Shown here: positions 1 to 8,188 of the stretch, one piece after another
Position numbering within the stretch: the first letter of the stretch is position 1
Layout: each line of letters opens with the position of its first letter
Assembly (NCBI GenBank): GCA_002435335.1
Contig: DJMI01000026.1
Location: 1-17,607 of the forward strand
Direction: 5' to 3'
Length of the DNA: 17,607 nucleotides
Source: Nitrosomonas sp. UBA6494
GTDB taxonomy: Bacteria; Pseudomonadota; Gammaproteobacteria; Burkholderiales; Nitrosomonadaceae
Notes under the pieces: generated by a model
Seen by the model: only the letters and a program-made list of their open reading frames with translations
Told to the model about the DNA's origin: nothing
The model's database searches: none
Made by a program: the position numbers and the translations under genes

Positions 1-560
1 CCGCCAATCGAGTTGATTTCCGCTACACCCCGAATCGAACGCAACATCGGACGCACTACCCAATCTTGTATGGTACGCCGTTCCATCAATTCTTCAAATG
101 TCAATTGACGCTTACCGTCGTTGGGATGCTCAATGGTGTATTGATATACTTCACCCAAACCCGTTGAAACCGGGCCAAGAACCGGGGTGATACCGGGAAT
201 AAGGCGCGGTGTTACGTCGATAATACGCTCCATCACCAATTGACGCGCGAAATAAACGTCGGTTTGATCGGTGAAAACCAAGGTAATTAAGGACAACCCG
301 CTCTTATTCATGGAACGCATTTCGACCAAACCCGGTAACCCGGTCATTGCAATTTCGACCGGAACCGTGACCAATCTTTCCATTTCTTCCGGACTACGAC
401 CGATTGCTACGGTGGCGACTTGGACTTGAATATTAGTGACATCGGGAAATGCATCGACAGATAAGTTTTTCGCCGCGAAGCCACCGGCCACACAGAGAAT
501 AATTCCAATGATCAGAACCAGCAAACGCTGGTTTAACACGGCTTTTACAATAGAAGGCAT
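1..560 (-). CDS. czcA: CzcA/CusA-type heavy-metal RND efflux pump, N-terminal part (partial)
   Basis: This is the inner-membrane proton-driven pump subunit of a tripartite heavy-metal efflux system; only the first 186 codons lie in the window and the gene continues past the left edge. Visible features are a short cytoplasmic N-terminus, a first membrane helix at about residues 11-30, and then the start of the periplasmic porter domain. That domain carries segments typical of the HME-RND subfamily: VDAFPDVTN near residue 35, RLVTVPVE near 62, and TGLPG near 73. The ATG lies 5 bases after the stop of the adaptor gene, with only a weak GGA in front, so translation is probably coupled to czcB. 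The transported metal cannot be told from this part because the diagnostic charged residues of the transmembrane region (DFG-type motif) are outside the window. Family assignment is firm; the symbol is by family resemblance only. Confidence 0.93.
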   Translation of the reverse strand, partial: MPSIVKAVLNQRLLVLIIGIILCVAGGFAAKNLSVDAFPDVTNIQVQVATVAIGRSPEEMERLVTVPVEIAMTGLPGLVEMRSMNKSGLSLITLVFTDQTDVYFARQLVMERIIDVTPRLIPGITPVLGPVSTGLGEVYQYTIEHPNDGKRQLTFEELMERRTIQDWVVRPMLRSIRGVAEINSIG

Positions 561-565
561 GGCAA

Positions 566-1717
566 TTATTCCAATTCGGCAAGCTTGCGCTCGCTATCTA
601 AATGAAAAGCGTTTTCCAACACAATTTTATGGTGGATCGTCAGTCCATCCAGTACCGGACGGTAATTTGCGACTTCATGACCGAGCTCTACCGGAACGCG
701 CTGAAAATGATTGTCTCCAGTTGCAATAAAAACATAATCCTGGTTTAACTCACGCACCACGGCTGCTTCAGGAACCACCAGGGTTTTATGCTGTGCATCA
801 GTAATGTGCATATTTGCCAGCATATCCGGTTTTAATTTACGCTCTGGATTTTCTACCAAAACGCGTGTCATCACCGTACGTGTCAATCGGTTAACCGTAT
901 CAGAAACAAAGATGATGATCCCGTCAAAATCGATTCCACCGATCGCAGGCACATTAATTTCCACATGTTGATCCAATCTCACATCGCGAGCAATCTGCTC
1001 GGGCACATCACCGACCACCCAGACATGGGACAAGTCCGCAACCTGAAACAACGGATCGGATGGTTGTACCACCTGGCCGACGATAACGTTTCGAGCTATC
1101 ACATATCCTTCTCGTGTTGCTCTTATATCCAGCCAAGGCAGTACTTTTCCCTTTCGCCTTAGTTCTTTCAATTCCGTATTCCCCATCCCGAATAACCGCA
1201 GTTGATCGGATGCTGCTGCAAGCTCGGCTTGCGCAATTTCGGCATCGGACTGACGCCTCTCCACCTCAGCCAACGGTATGGCATCGGCTGCCAACAGATG
1301 GTTTGCACGTTCCAAAGATTTGGTAGTGACAACGACTCGCGATAAAGCACGCAAAAAAGCCAACTGAGAATTCGTTAAATCCGGACTGGTAATCCGCGCC
1401 AACGGCTGACCAGGTTTGACATAGTCACCTAAGATAACAAATAGCTCAATGATCCGTCCGGTAACATAAGAACCGATTTGCGCAGTTCTTTCTTCGTCGA
1501 CCTGAACTCGGCTGGGAACCAAAATCTTGTCGGTGAGATCAATCAGAAGCGGGTTGCCGATTTTTAAACGGCTAAGTAATTCCGGGCGAACCTCAATCGT
1601 GTTAATGTCCCTTTCTTCCTCAGATTCCCGGGAAATTTGTTCGTCTTCTTTTCCTCCGCAAGCAGATAGTAACAATGCCGCTAACAACGAGCCGACGATT
1701 ATCGGGTTGGTTTTCAT
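566..1717 (-). CDS. czcB: CzcB-type RND efflux periplasmic adaptor, lipoprotein
   Basis: A 383-residue membrane-fusion protein that should bridge the RND pump and the outer-membrane channel in the periplasm. The N-terminus is a lipoprotein signal: a positive residue, a hydrophobic stretch, then the lipobox LLSAC with Cys20 as the acylated residue, followed by an acidic linker. A barrel-sandwich (lipoyl-like) half follows around residues 85-115 (YVTGRI, GDYVKPGQPL). Next comes a helical hairpin rich in Ala, Glu and Arg at about 115-185, the second half-lipoyl strand (REGYVIARNVIVGQVV), and a beta-barrel with VWVVGDVPE. No His-rich metal-binding N-terminus is present, so the substrate metal is not indicated. 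The ATG overlaps the TGA of czcC (ATGA), and a TAAGGAG Shine-Dalgarno lies inside the end of czcC. Cus-type and Czc-type adaptors are hard to separate on sequence alone. Confidence 0.93.
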   Translation of the reverse strand: MKTNPIIVGSLLAALLLSACGGKEDEQISRESEEERDINTIEVRPELLSRLKIGNPLLIDLTDKILVPSRVQVDEERTAQIGSYVTGRIIELFVILGDYVKPGQPLARITSPDLTNSQLAFLRALSRVVVTTKSLERANHLLAADAIPLAEVERRQSDAEIAQAELAAASDQLRLFGMGNTELKELRRKGKVLPWLDIRATREGYVIARNVIVGQVVQPSDPLFQVADLSHVWVVGDVPEQIARDVRLDQHVEINVPAIGGIDFDGIIIFVSDTVNRLTRTVMTRVLVENPERKLKPDMLANMHITDAQHKTLVVPEAAVVRELNQDYVFIATGDNHFQRVPVELGHEVANYRPVLDGLTIHHKIVLENAFHLDSERKLAELE

Positions 1718-3132
1718 TCTGGAACTAACTCCTTAGGATAATGGGCGCGCAGACGATCGATTTCGGCTGCTGCTGCGTGAAGATCAAAACGGGCTTGTAA
1801 AGCATCAAATAATATTCCTCTGAGAATCCGCTGCGAATCGAGAAACTCAATTAAACTGCGCTCACCGAATTTATACGCTGCTTCGGCAACTCGAACCGCA
1901 TTTTCCGCTTCCTTGATCAAACCACCGTCAAACATCGCAACGCGCTGCACGGCAATTTGATAAGATTGCCATGCTGCTTCGAATAATTGACCGATTTCAT
2001 AGCGGCGATATTCGAGCGACTCGCGGATTCTTGCCGAATCATGAATTGCGGTATCGATTTCACCCTTGCGGCGGTACCAAATCGGTATTCTGACGCTCAG
2101 ACCGGCGGTATTAGAGTGAAATTGCTGATCCTGGTAATTGGAGTACATCACATTTACTGACGGCAGTATAGAAGCACGTTCCTGGCTGATACGTTGATTA
2201 GCCCGTTCTTGCTCGGCCTCCAAACGCACCACATCGGGATTGACTTTGACGACTTGCTGACGCAAATCATCCAACGGAGGTAACTCAGTAGGGTCTTTGA
2301 GCGAACCTTTGACTTGAAAATTGGCAGGTAAAAATCCGGCAGTCAATTGAAGCAAAAAAACCTTGGCGCGTTCCGCGTTCAACCGTGCCGCTTCCTTGCG
2401 ATTGGCCGCACTCTGCAACTCAGTATCGGCGCGAATCAATTCGAAGCGCGCTGTTTCGCCATGTTCCACATTAGCTGCAATACGCTGTCGGACAACGTTC
2501 AATAAATCGTAGATCGATTGCTCCAATGCGGCCTGATCTTGCCGCAATAACAACTCATAAGCTCGTACGCGTATTAGCGCAGCAAGATCGGTGCTGACTT
2601 GACCCAAACTGGCGCGACTGGCATCGACAAACGCTTCTGATGCAGCGATACGTGCACTACGCATAAAGGGGTTTTCTATCGGTTGAATCACCGTGACTGA
2701 TCGCTGATCATTGGAGGGACCAGTCAATTCCACCGGAAGTCGCCTATCCATCGGTCCCATCATAAACATCACTTCGGGATTGAGATAAGCTGTGGCCGCA
2801 ATGACACCGCCTTTCGCCATGCCTACTTGCGAACGCGCCGCGAGCACTAAACCGTTGGCTTGCAGTCCTAAACGTTGTATTTCTTCGATGCTATACATCA
2901 CAACCGGTCCTTGCGGCTCACCGGTCGGTAATGGTATATCCGCTCGTGGTAATTCATTTTTGAACGGCGCAATTGATGGTGCCATTTCGCGAATTGCAGG
3001 TAAAGAAGACTCGGGTTGTCTTAACGAATCAGCTCCCAACGGGAGCGGCGCTGATGGTTGCGCCATGGCGAAATGTGAAACGAATATCCAAACGAAGTTT
3101 AGCAATGAAAATTGTAATGGTGAAATCTGCAT
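1714..3132 (-). CDS. czcC: CzcC-type outer-membrane efflux channel (TolC superfamily)
   Basis: Outer-membrane factor of the efflux complex, 472 residues from the chosen start. The first 25 residues form a classical signal peptide (hydrophobic core, predicted cleavage after AMAQ). There is no lipobox Cys, so it is probably not lipid-anchored. A Pro-rich linker of about 50 residues precedes two outer-membrane efflux repeats made of long Ala/Glu/Arg/Gln-rich helices, with the ASIAPSVNVMYSN-like porin strand (here SILPSVNVMYSN) and the typical C-terminal RVAEAAYKFGERSLIEFLDSQR segment split over the last 60 residues. The frame is open to a GTG at 3168, which would give 484 residues, but that adds 12 residues in front of the signal peptide. 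The ATG at 3132 has AAGGA just upstream (4-base spacing) and puts the signal peptide at the terminus, so I prefer it. First gene of the czcCBA operon. Confidence 0.91.
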   Translation of the reverse strand: MQISPLQFSLLNFVWIFVSHFAMAQPSAPLPLGADSLRQPESSLPAIREMAPSIAPFKNELPRADIPLPTGEPQGPVVMYSIEEIQRLGLQANGLVLAARSQVGMAKGGVIAATAYLNPEVMFMMGPMDRRLPVELTGPSNDQRSVTVIQPIENPFMRSARIAASEAFVDASRASLGQVSTDLAALIRVRAYELLLRQDQAALEQSIYDLLNVVRQRIAANVEHGETARFELIRADTELQSAANRKEAARLNAERAKVFLLQLTAGFLPANFQVKGSLKDPTELPPLDDLRQQVVKVNPDVVRLEAEQERANQRISQERASILPSVNVMYSNYQDQQFHSNTAGLSVRIPIWYRRKGEIDTAIHDSARIRESLEYRRYEIGQLFEAAWQSYQIAVQRVAMFDGGLIKEAENAVRVAEAAYKFGERSLIEFLDSQRILRGILFDALQARFDLHAAAAEIDRLRAHYPKELVPE

Positions 3133-3136
3133 AAAA

Positions 3137-3141
3137 TCCTT
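3137..3141 (-). promoter_or_regulatory. Ribosome binding site supporting the ATG start of czcC
   Basis: Reading on the minus strand, AAGGA lies 4 bases before the ATG at 3132. The spacing is short but usable. The alternative GTG at 3168 has only a weak GAAG-like sequence in front, so this site is the main argument, with the signal peptide, for the shorter protein. Confidence 0.45.
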
Positions 3142-3194
3142 GAGTTGTAAAGATAAAACCAACTTCACATCTTCTTCACATAAAATGGTTGCTC

Positions 3195-3225
3195 ATCATA
3201 TCCGAAATTTTAAATTTGATAACAA
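3195..3225 (-). promoter_or_regulatory. Possible promoter of the czcCBA operon
   Basis: On the minus strand TATGAT (3195-3200) is a good -10 match and TTGTTA (3220-3225) a fair -35 match, but the 19-base spacer is longer than ideal. The -35 element falls within the left arm of the inverted repeat at 3221-3259, which would fit a repressor or activator site. This rests on visual matching only. Confidence 0.3.
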
Positions 3226-3259
3226 CAATAACAGGGATAATCAGATTGTTATTGTTGTT
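3221..3259. repeat. Perfect 13-bp inverted repeat in the divergent intergenic region
   Basis: AACAACAATAACA at 3221-3233 is the exact reverse complement of TGTTATTGTTGTT at 3247-3259, separated by 13 bases. A T run continues to 3263. The stem is AT-rich, so it would be a weak terminator. There is no upstream gene on the plus strand needing one, because the neighbours diverge. A regulator-binding site controlling the efflux operon, the ATPase gene or both is the more natural reading, but no regulator gene lies in the window. Confidence 0.6.
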
Positions 3260-3493
3260 TTTTACAACAGAGCATTGACTAAGCAATCACTTAACAGTCA
3301 GAAGAACAGCATTAAGCCAGAAGTTTCCTGAACACACGCTGAATTTATGTGTCTATTGGATGGAAAAGCTTAGACAGCTTGATGGCTCATCAATGCTATG
3401 GTGAAACTGTTTGGCTGGCTGAATGATGCTTCAGTTAATTTAAGTCATAGGAATCGCGCAGTATGCCAGTATTAATAATGCGAGGGAGTTATC

Positions 3494-6205
3494 ATGCAGG
3501 ATGAAAATCCTAAAAAAACGCCGTTATCCTGGCATAGCATTCACGCCGACCAGGCATTGCAAGCACTGAAAACCAAACTCGAAGGCCTAGAACAAAGTGA
3601 TGCCGAAATTCGGCTGAAAAACTATGGAGCCAACCGGCTACCGGAACCCCCAAAACGCAATGCTACTGCACGTTTTTTAATGCAATTTCACAATATCTTG
3701 ATTTATGTGCTGCTCGGTTGTGCACTGATCACTTCTGCATTAGCGCACTGGGTAGATACTGCGGTCATTTTGGCTGTTGTGCTAGCTAATGCCATTATTG
3801 GTTTTCTGCAAGAAGGCAAAGCGGAAAAAGCACTGGAGGCAATCCGACAGATGCTGGCACCTAACGCTTCCGTACTTCGTAATGGCGTTCGCCGCAGTAT
3901 AGCGGGCGATAAATTGGTGCCCGGTGATATCGTATTACTCGAAGCCGGTGACAAAGTTCCAGCCGATTTGCGATTGCTTAAGGCGCATAGTTTGCAAGTG
4001 CATGAAGCGATTTTGACCGGGGAATCGATGTCGGCGCAGAAACATGTCAATGCAGTTGCTTACAATGCGCCGCTGGGCGACCGATCTTGTATGGCTTATT
4101 CAGGTACCTTCGTTACCACCGGTCAAGGGATAGGAGTTGTTGTTGCTACCGGCGCTGCTTCTGAAATAGGCCGCATCAGCGGCATGCTGTCAGAAGTGGA
4201 AATGTTGACCACACCATTGGTTAAGCAAATGAACATTTTCGCTCAGTGGGTGACTCTCTTTATTTTAATCGTTGCTTCTTTCTTGCTGGTATACGGATAT
4301 TTTTCCCAGCATCATGAATTTTCAGAGATCTTCATGGCTGTGGTTGGATTGTCGGTTGCTGCCATTCCAGAAGGCTTGCCTGCAGTTCTGACGATCACAT
4401 TGGCAGTGGGTGTGCAGGAGATGGCAAAACGTAATGCTATAGTGCGACGGTTGCCCGCAATCGAAACCATCGGTTCGGTGTCGGTCATCTGCACCGACAA
4501 AACAGGCACTTTGACTCATAATGAAATGATGGTGGCATCAGTGCTGACAAATCAACATCTATTCACTTTGCAAGGCGACGGCTATGTGCCTGAAGGCGCA
4601 TTATTGCTTGGAAATACAGAAGTATCCCCAGGAGAGTACGTCGTTTTGGAAAGACTCGCTCGTGCTGCCGCAGTTTGCAACGATGCATCCTTGCACAGTC
4701 ATGGCGGTGCATGGACTGTAGAAGGGGATCCTATGGAAGGTGCTCTATTAGCATTTGCCTGTAAAATTGGTATCGATCCCCTCCAAGAAAATGCTGCCTG
4801 GATTCGCACCGATACGATCCCGTTTGATGCGAAGCACCGCTTTATGGCAACCCTGAATCATAATCATGAACATCATGCTTGTATTTTTGTAAAAGGTGCA
4901 CCGGAGCGGATACTTGCCATGTGTTCCCGGCAAAGTACAAACCAAGGCACCGAATTACTCAATATAAGCTATTGGTTGGAACAAGCGGACAAAATAGCTG
5001 CCCATGGACAAAGGGTATTGGCGTTTGCAGCCAAAACAGTAAAACCGGAACACATTAATCTCGAATTTTCCGATGCGGTGAGCGAGTTTGTGTTAATTGG
5101 GATGACAGGCATGATCGATCCGCCACGCGTTGAGGCAATTGTTGCTGTGGCAGATTGCCATGCCGCAGGTATTCGCGTCAAAATGATTACTGGTGATCAT
5201 GCCAAAACTGCAGTAGCAATAGGTCAGCAAATGGGATTGCAAAATCCGCTGACTGTGCTGACGGGCACTGACTTGGATAAAATGAATGAAGAGGAACTGA
5301 AGTCGGCGGTAATGGCTTGCGATATCTTTGCACGTACCAGCCCTGAACACAAACTGCGTCTTGTGATGGCATTACAATCCCATGGATTGACTGTAGCCAT
5401 GACAGGGGATGGCGTCAACGATGCACCGGCACTCAAACGTGCCGATGCTGGGATTGCAATGGGTAAGAAGGGCAGCGAAACCGCCAAGGAAGCAGCGGAG
5501 TTGGTATTGGCGGATGATAATTTTGCCTCCATTGCCAACGCGGTGCGCGAAGGCCGCACCGTTTACGATAACATAAAAAAAGTCATTACTTGGACATTGC
5601 CGACCAATGCCGGCGAAGCGATGACGATCATAGTGGCTTTACTTTTCGGTATGGTACTTCCGATAGCACCCATTCAAATTTTATGGATTAATCTGATTAC
5701 TGCGTCGACTTTAGGCCTAGCACTTGCTTTTGAACCGACCGAAGAAAAAACCATGCATCGCCCACCTAGGGATCGTGGAGAACCGCTGCTAAATGGTGAA
5801 CTGGTATGGCAAATTATCCTTGTATCCATTTTGTTTCTTGGGTTCGTCTATGGCATATACTTTTATGCAATCCTTCAAGGATATAGTATTGAACTTGCGA
5901 GAACACTTGTTGTAAATACCCTGGTAGTGCTGGAAATTTTCTATCTGTTTTTTATCCGCAATATCTATGCTGCCTCATTCACTTGGCAAGTAATCCGTGG
6001 CACCAAGGTTATCTGGTTGGTTATCACCATCAGCACGTTGGCGCAATTTGCCTTTACTTATCTTTCGCCGCTACAAAGCATTTTTGGCACGACAGCGATA
6101 TCATTTGTCGATGGATTGTTAGTAATTGGTTGCGGAGTCATATTTTTTCTCATTGTGGAAATTGAAAAACAAATTCGTTTGCACCTTAAAAAGATCAATT
6201 CATGA
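3494..6205 (+). CDS. Type II (P2A-like) cation-transporting P-type ATPase with altered M6 site
   Basis: A 903-residue inner-membrane cation pump driven by ATP. All catalytic landmarks are present: an N-terminal cation-ATPase domain (residues 10-70), TGES of the actuator domain at 175-178, the M4 motif PEGLP at 292-296, the phosphorylated Asp335 in DKTGTLT, KGAP at 467-470 in the nucleotide domain, and the hinge TGDGVND at 637-643. About ten membrane helices are visible, with the last cluster at 770-890. In M5, TNAGE keeps Asn705 and Glu708, which correspond to Ca2+ ligands of SERCA. In M6 the motif reads NLITAS, with Ala737 where SERCA and PMR1 pumps have an essential Asp. The overall look is Ca2+-pump-like, but the ion may be Na+, K+ or another cation. 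The start is set by GAGGGAG 5 bases upstream. It is divergent from czcCBA and stands alone as a transcription unit. Confidence 0.93.
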   Translation: MQDENPKKTPLSWHSIHADQALQALKTKLEGLEQSDAEIRLKNYGANRLPEPPKRNATARFLMQFHNILIYVLLGCALITSALAHWVDTAVILAVVLANAIIGFLQEGKAEKALEAIRQMLAPNASVLRNGVRRSIAGDKLVPGDIVLLEAGDKVPADLRLLKAHSLQVHEAILTGESMSAQKHVNAVAYNAPLGDRSCMAYSGTFVTTGQGIGVVVATGAASEIGRISGMLSEVEMLTTPLVKQMNIFAQWVTLFILIVASFLLVYGYFSQHHEFSEIFMAVVGLSVAAIPEGLPAVLTITLAVGVQEMAKRNAIVRRLPAIETIGSVSVICTDKTGTLTHNEMMVASVLTNQHLFTLQGDGYVPEGALLLGNTEVSPGEYVVLERLARAAAVCNDASLHSHGGAWTVEGDPMEGALLAFACKIGIDPLQENAAWIRTDTIPFDAKHRFMATLNHNHEHHACIFVKGAPERILAMCSRQSTNQGTELLNISYWLEQADKIAAHGQRVLAFAAKTVKPEHINLEFSDAVSEFVLIGMTGMIDPPRVEAIVAVADCHAAGIRVKMITGDHAKTAVAIGQQMGLQNPLTVLTGTDLDKMNEEELKSAVMACDIFARTSPEHKLRLVMALQSHGLTVAMTGDGVNDAPALKRADAGIAMGKKGSETAKEAAELVLADDNFASIANAVREGRTVYDNIKKVITWTLPTNAGEAMTIIVALLFGMVLPIAPIQILWINLITASTLGLALAFEPTEEKTMHRPPRDRGEPLLNGELVWQIILVSILFLGFVYGIYFYAILQGYSIELARTLVVNTLVVLEIFYLFFIRNIYAASFTWQVIRGTKVIWLVITISTLAQFAFTYLSPLQSIFGTTAISFVDGLLVIGCGVIFFLIVEIEKQIRLHLKKINS

Positions 6206-6228
6206 ACTAAACATTCATTGGATTCGAA

Positions 6229-6263
6229 CTGAATAAGTAGGTATGCATTATTCAGCACCTTTT
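6229..6263 (+). terminator. Weak intrinsic terminator candidate after the ATPase gene
   Basis: CTGAATAA (6229-6236) pairs perfectly with TTATTCAG (6248-6255) around an 11-base loop. A five-T run follows at 6259-6263 after three intervening bases. The stem has only two G:C pairs, so termination would be inefficient. It lies just upstream of the next gene (6271) and could instead act in its leader. Confidence 0.35.
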
Positions 6264-6270
6264 TGGCTAA

Positions 6271-7242
6271 ATGTTAAATCTTAACCGAAGCCACGCACAA
6301 TTAGTCGTTTGGTCGCTAATCGCGATACTAGCCGGTATGTTAATATCTCAGGATATACAGGCTGATGAAGGTGGTTCAAGCTTTTGGCTGCCGGGGCAAT
6401 TCGGTAGTTTTTCCGCTAGCCAGACCAAGCCTGGATGGTCGCTTTCATTGGCTTATTATCATGCCTCTTTCAGTACAGGTGTAGGCAAGAATTTCGAGAT
6501 TGGCGGCAGAATCGAGACGGGTGTCAATGCACGCACTAACTTGCTGTTTGTCACACCTGCCTATACTTTTAGCAACCCCGTGTTGGGAGCGCAGGCAGCA
6601 ATCGGGATAACCGGAACATTCGGGCACATGAATAGCTCAGCCGATGCAACATTGGTTGGGCCGGGTGGGGCGATATTATCGCGCAATGATCGCGATTCGA
6701 TCATTGGCGTCGGCGATATTTTTCCTTCCGGATCGCTACGTTGGCAAAATGGTAATCACAATATTAAGACCTATACAATGCTGGGAGTTCCAACCGGAGA
6801 CTATCGAGTCGGGCAACTGGCAAACCTAGGCATTAACCATTGGTCTGTGGATGTTGGCGGCGGTTACACTTACTACAATATGCAAAGCGGTCGGGAATTT
6901 TCAATCGTCGCTGGCTTCACTCACAACTTCGAGAATCACAGTACACAATACCGCAACGGCAATAATTTACATTTTGATTTGAGTGCTTCACAGACTCTGT
7001 CAAAACACTGGCATATCGGATTGGCTGGTTACTATTATGACCAAATTACTGGTGACAGTGGATCGGGTGCCCTTCTTGGTGACTTCAAATCGCGTATCGG
7101 CGGGATTGGTCCGCAAGTGGGATATCAGTTCACGATAGGTAAGCGGGAGTACTATTTAAATCTCAGAGGTTACAAAGAATTCGGTGCTAAAAACAGACCG
7201 GAAGGATGGAATGTTTGGATTACATTGACGATGCCGATTTAA
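6271..7242 (+). CDS. Outer-membrane beta-barrel protein, phenol meta-pathway (SphA/MetA) type transporter
   Basis: A 323-residue predicted outer-membrane barrel resembling the 'phenol degradation meta-pathway' family (COG4313 type), whose members are annotated as possible hydrophobic-solute channels. Residues 1-31 form a signal peptide with likely cleavage after IQA. The mature part alternates Gly- and aromatic-rich amphipathic strands (for example GGGYTYYN, AGYYYDQITGD, YYLNLRGYKEFG) and ends in a strand WNVWITLTMPI, as barrels do. The ATG at 6271 is preceded directly by an in-frame TAA, so no longer form exists, and the Shine-Dalgarno is poor. The next gene begins 43 bases downstream on the same strand, so it may share a transcript with the hydrolase and cytochrome. 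The substrate is unknown; the family name does not imply phenol metabolism here. Confidence 0.78.
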   Translation: MLNLNRSHAQLVVWSLIAILAGMLISQDIQADEGGSSFWLPGQFGSFSASQTKPGWSLSLAYYHASFSTGVGKNFEIGGRIETGVNARTNLLFVTPAYTFSNPVLGAQAAIGITGTFGHMNSSADATLVGPGGAILSRNDRDSIIGVGDIFPSGSLRWQNGNHNIKTYTMLGVPTGDYRVGQLANLGINHWSVDVGGGYTYYNMQSGREFSIVAGFTHNFENHSTQYRNGNNLHFDLSASQTLSKHWHIGLAGYYYDQITGDSGSGALLGDFKSRIGGIGPQVGYQFTIGKREYYLNLRGYKEFGAKNRPEGWNVWITLTMPI

Positions 7243-7285
7243 ATCGGGCAAGCTATAACGCAATTCATTACAGGTTACTTAAAGA

Positions 7286-8188
7286 ATGAATCAACGGCAT
7301 ATCATTTTTACTCCCGGGAAAAATCCTAAACCGCCAGCCGAGCAACATAAAAAACTGCTTTGGCGTACTATGCTCGAAGGAGTTCGTCGTGCCGAGCCCG
7401 AAATTGCTATCGATCTCAGTTTATATACCGATTGTTTCCAATTAATTGCATGGAACTACTTATATTATCGAAAGCATAAGGATATTAGCAGCGAGCTTGA
7501 ATGGATCGATGTATTAATGCATCAACACGGCCCTACAGAGGCGGATATTCAAGAAGCAGATGCTTGGCATCGCAGACTGGATCGTTTTTTGTACACAATG
7601 GTGGATCATGCGCCCTGTTTGTTGGGGTTAATATCCGAGTCGTTGCAATCGGCCGCGCGAGAAACGATGCGTTATTTTCACAATAACAATAATATTGCTT
7701 GTGAGATCCGCGAGTTGCTAAAGCGACAGTTGCGTCCAATATTAAGCGATAACAGTAGAGTTTTGTTGATTGGTCATAGCCTCGGTTCGGTCATCGCTTA
7801 CGATACCCTTTGGGAATTATCGCATCTTGAACATTTACCGGGTAAGGTCGATTTATTTTTAACCATCGGTAGCCCTTTGGGTATGAATTATGTTCAGCGC
7901 CGATTGATGGGATGCGATCAAACGGGTCACAAGAAATATCCGACTAATATTCACCGTTGGGTAAATATTTCTGCAGTCGGAGACATCACCGCACTAGATA
8001 GAATCTTTGCCGATGATTTTGCACCGATGGTAGAACAAGGATTGATTGATTCAATCGAAGACCATTGCAATGAGATCTACAATTTTTATCGTAACAACGA
8101 AGGATTGAATTGTCATCGCTCCTATGGCTATCTTGTTAACCCCGCAGTGGGTGAAGTCATTGCAGATTGGTGGCGACAATCCGTATGA
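7286..8188 (+). CDS. Alpha/beta hydrolase-fold protein, function unknown
   Basis: A 300-residue protein without signal peptide or membrane helix, hence probably cytosolic. It opens with a beta strand HIIFTPGKNPKP. The nucleophile elbow GHSLGS places the catalytic Ser at residue 165, flanked by hydrophobic strand VLLIG and helix VIAYDTLWE, as in lipases and esterases. Candidate partners are Asp233 in VGDITALD and His277 in CHRSYGYL, in the correct order for a Ser-Asp-His triad. A segment FLTIGSPLGM (191-200) is reminiscent of lipase-like and PGAP1-like hydrolases. Residues 40-140 are a large helical insertion before the elbow. The stop TGA overlaps the ATG of the downstream cytochrome gene (ATGA), so the two are translationally coupled. 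No substrate can be inferred, though an ester or lipid bond is the usual target of this motif. Confidence 0.82.
   Translation: MNQRHIIFTPGKNPKPPAEQHKKLLWRTMLEGVRRAEPEIAIDLSLYTDCFQLIAWNYLYYRKHKDISSELEWIDVLMHQHGPTEADIQEADAWHRRLDRFLYTMVDHAPCLLGLISESLQSAARETMRYFHNNNNIACEIRELLKRQLRPILSDNSRVLLIGHSLGSVIAYDTLWELSHLEHLPGKVDLFLTIGSPLGMNYVQRRLMGCDQTGHKKYPTNIHRWVNISAVGDITALDRIFADDFAPMVEQGLIDSIEDHCNEIYNFYRNNEGLNCHRSYGYLVNPAVGEVIADWWRQSV

Larger units (their letters stand above)
3133..3493. other. Divergent intergenic region between czcC and the P-type ATPase gene
   Basis: About 360 bases with no gene I can support. It holds the 13-bp inverted repeat and a candidate czc promoter near its left end. The ATPase gene is preceded by a strong GAGGGAG Shine-Dalgarno at 3482-3488, 5 bases before its ATG. 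I see no convincing plus-strand -35/-10 pair. The AT-rich tract around 3204-3218 is partly palindromic. Confidence 0.6.

Noticed and set aside
436..729. A 97-codon plus-strand frame across the czcB-czcA junction.
   Set aside because: It is antisense to two secure genes and has no recognisable protein features.
3221..3263. Reading the 13-bp inverted repeat as an intrinsic terminator.
   Set aside because: The stem is AT-rich and no plus-strand gene ends upstream, since czcC is transcribed away; an operator-like role fits better.
2792..3331. A 179-codon plus-strand open frame opposite czcC and its upstream region.
   Set aside because: It lies antisense to a clear efflux channel gene, has Ser/Cys/Pro-rich composition typical of a shadow frame, and shows no domain or ribosome binding site.
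8167..8184. TTG start giving a 697-residue cytochrome.
   Set aside because: The ATG at 8185 overlaps the hydrolase stop in an ATGA arrangement and gives a normal basic N-terminus plus anchor; the extra six residues have no support.
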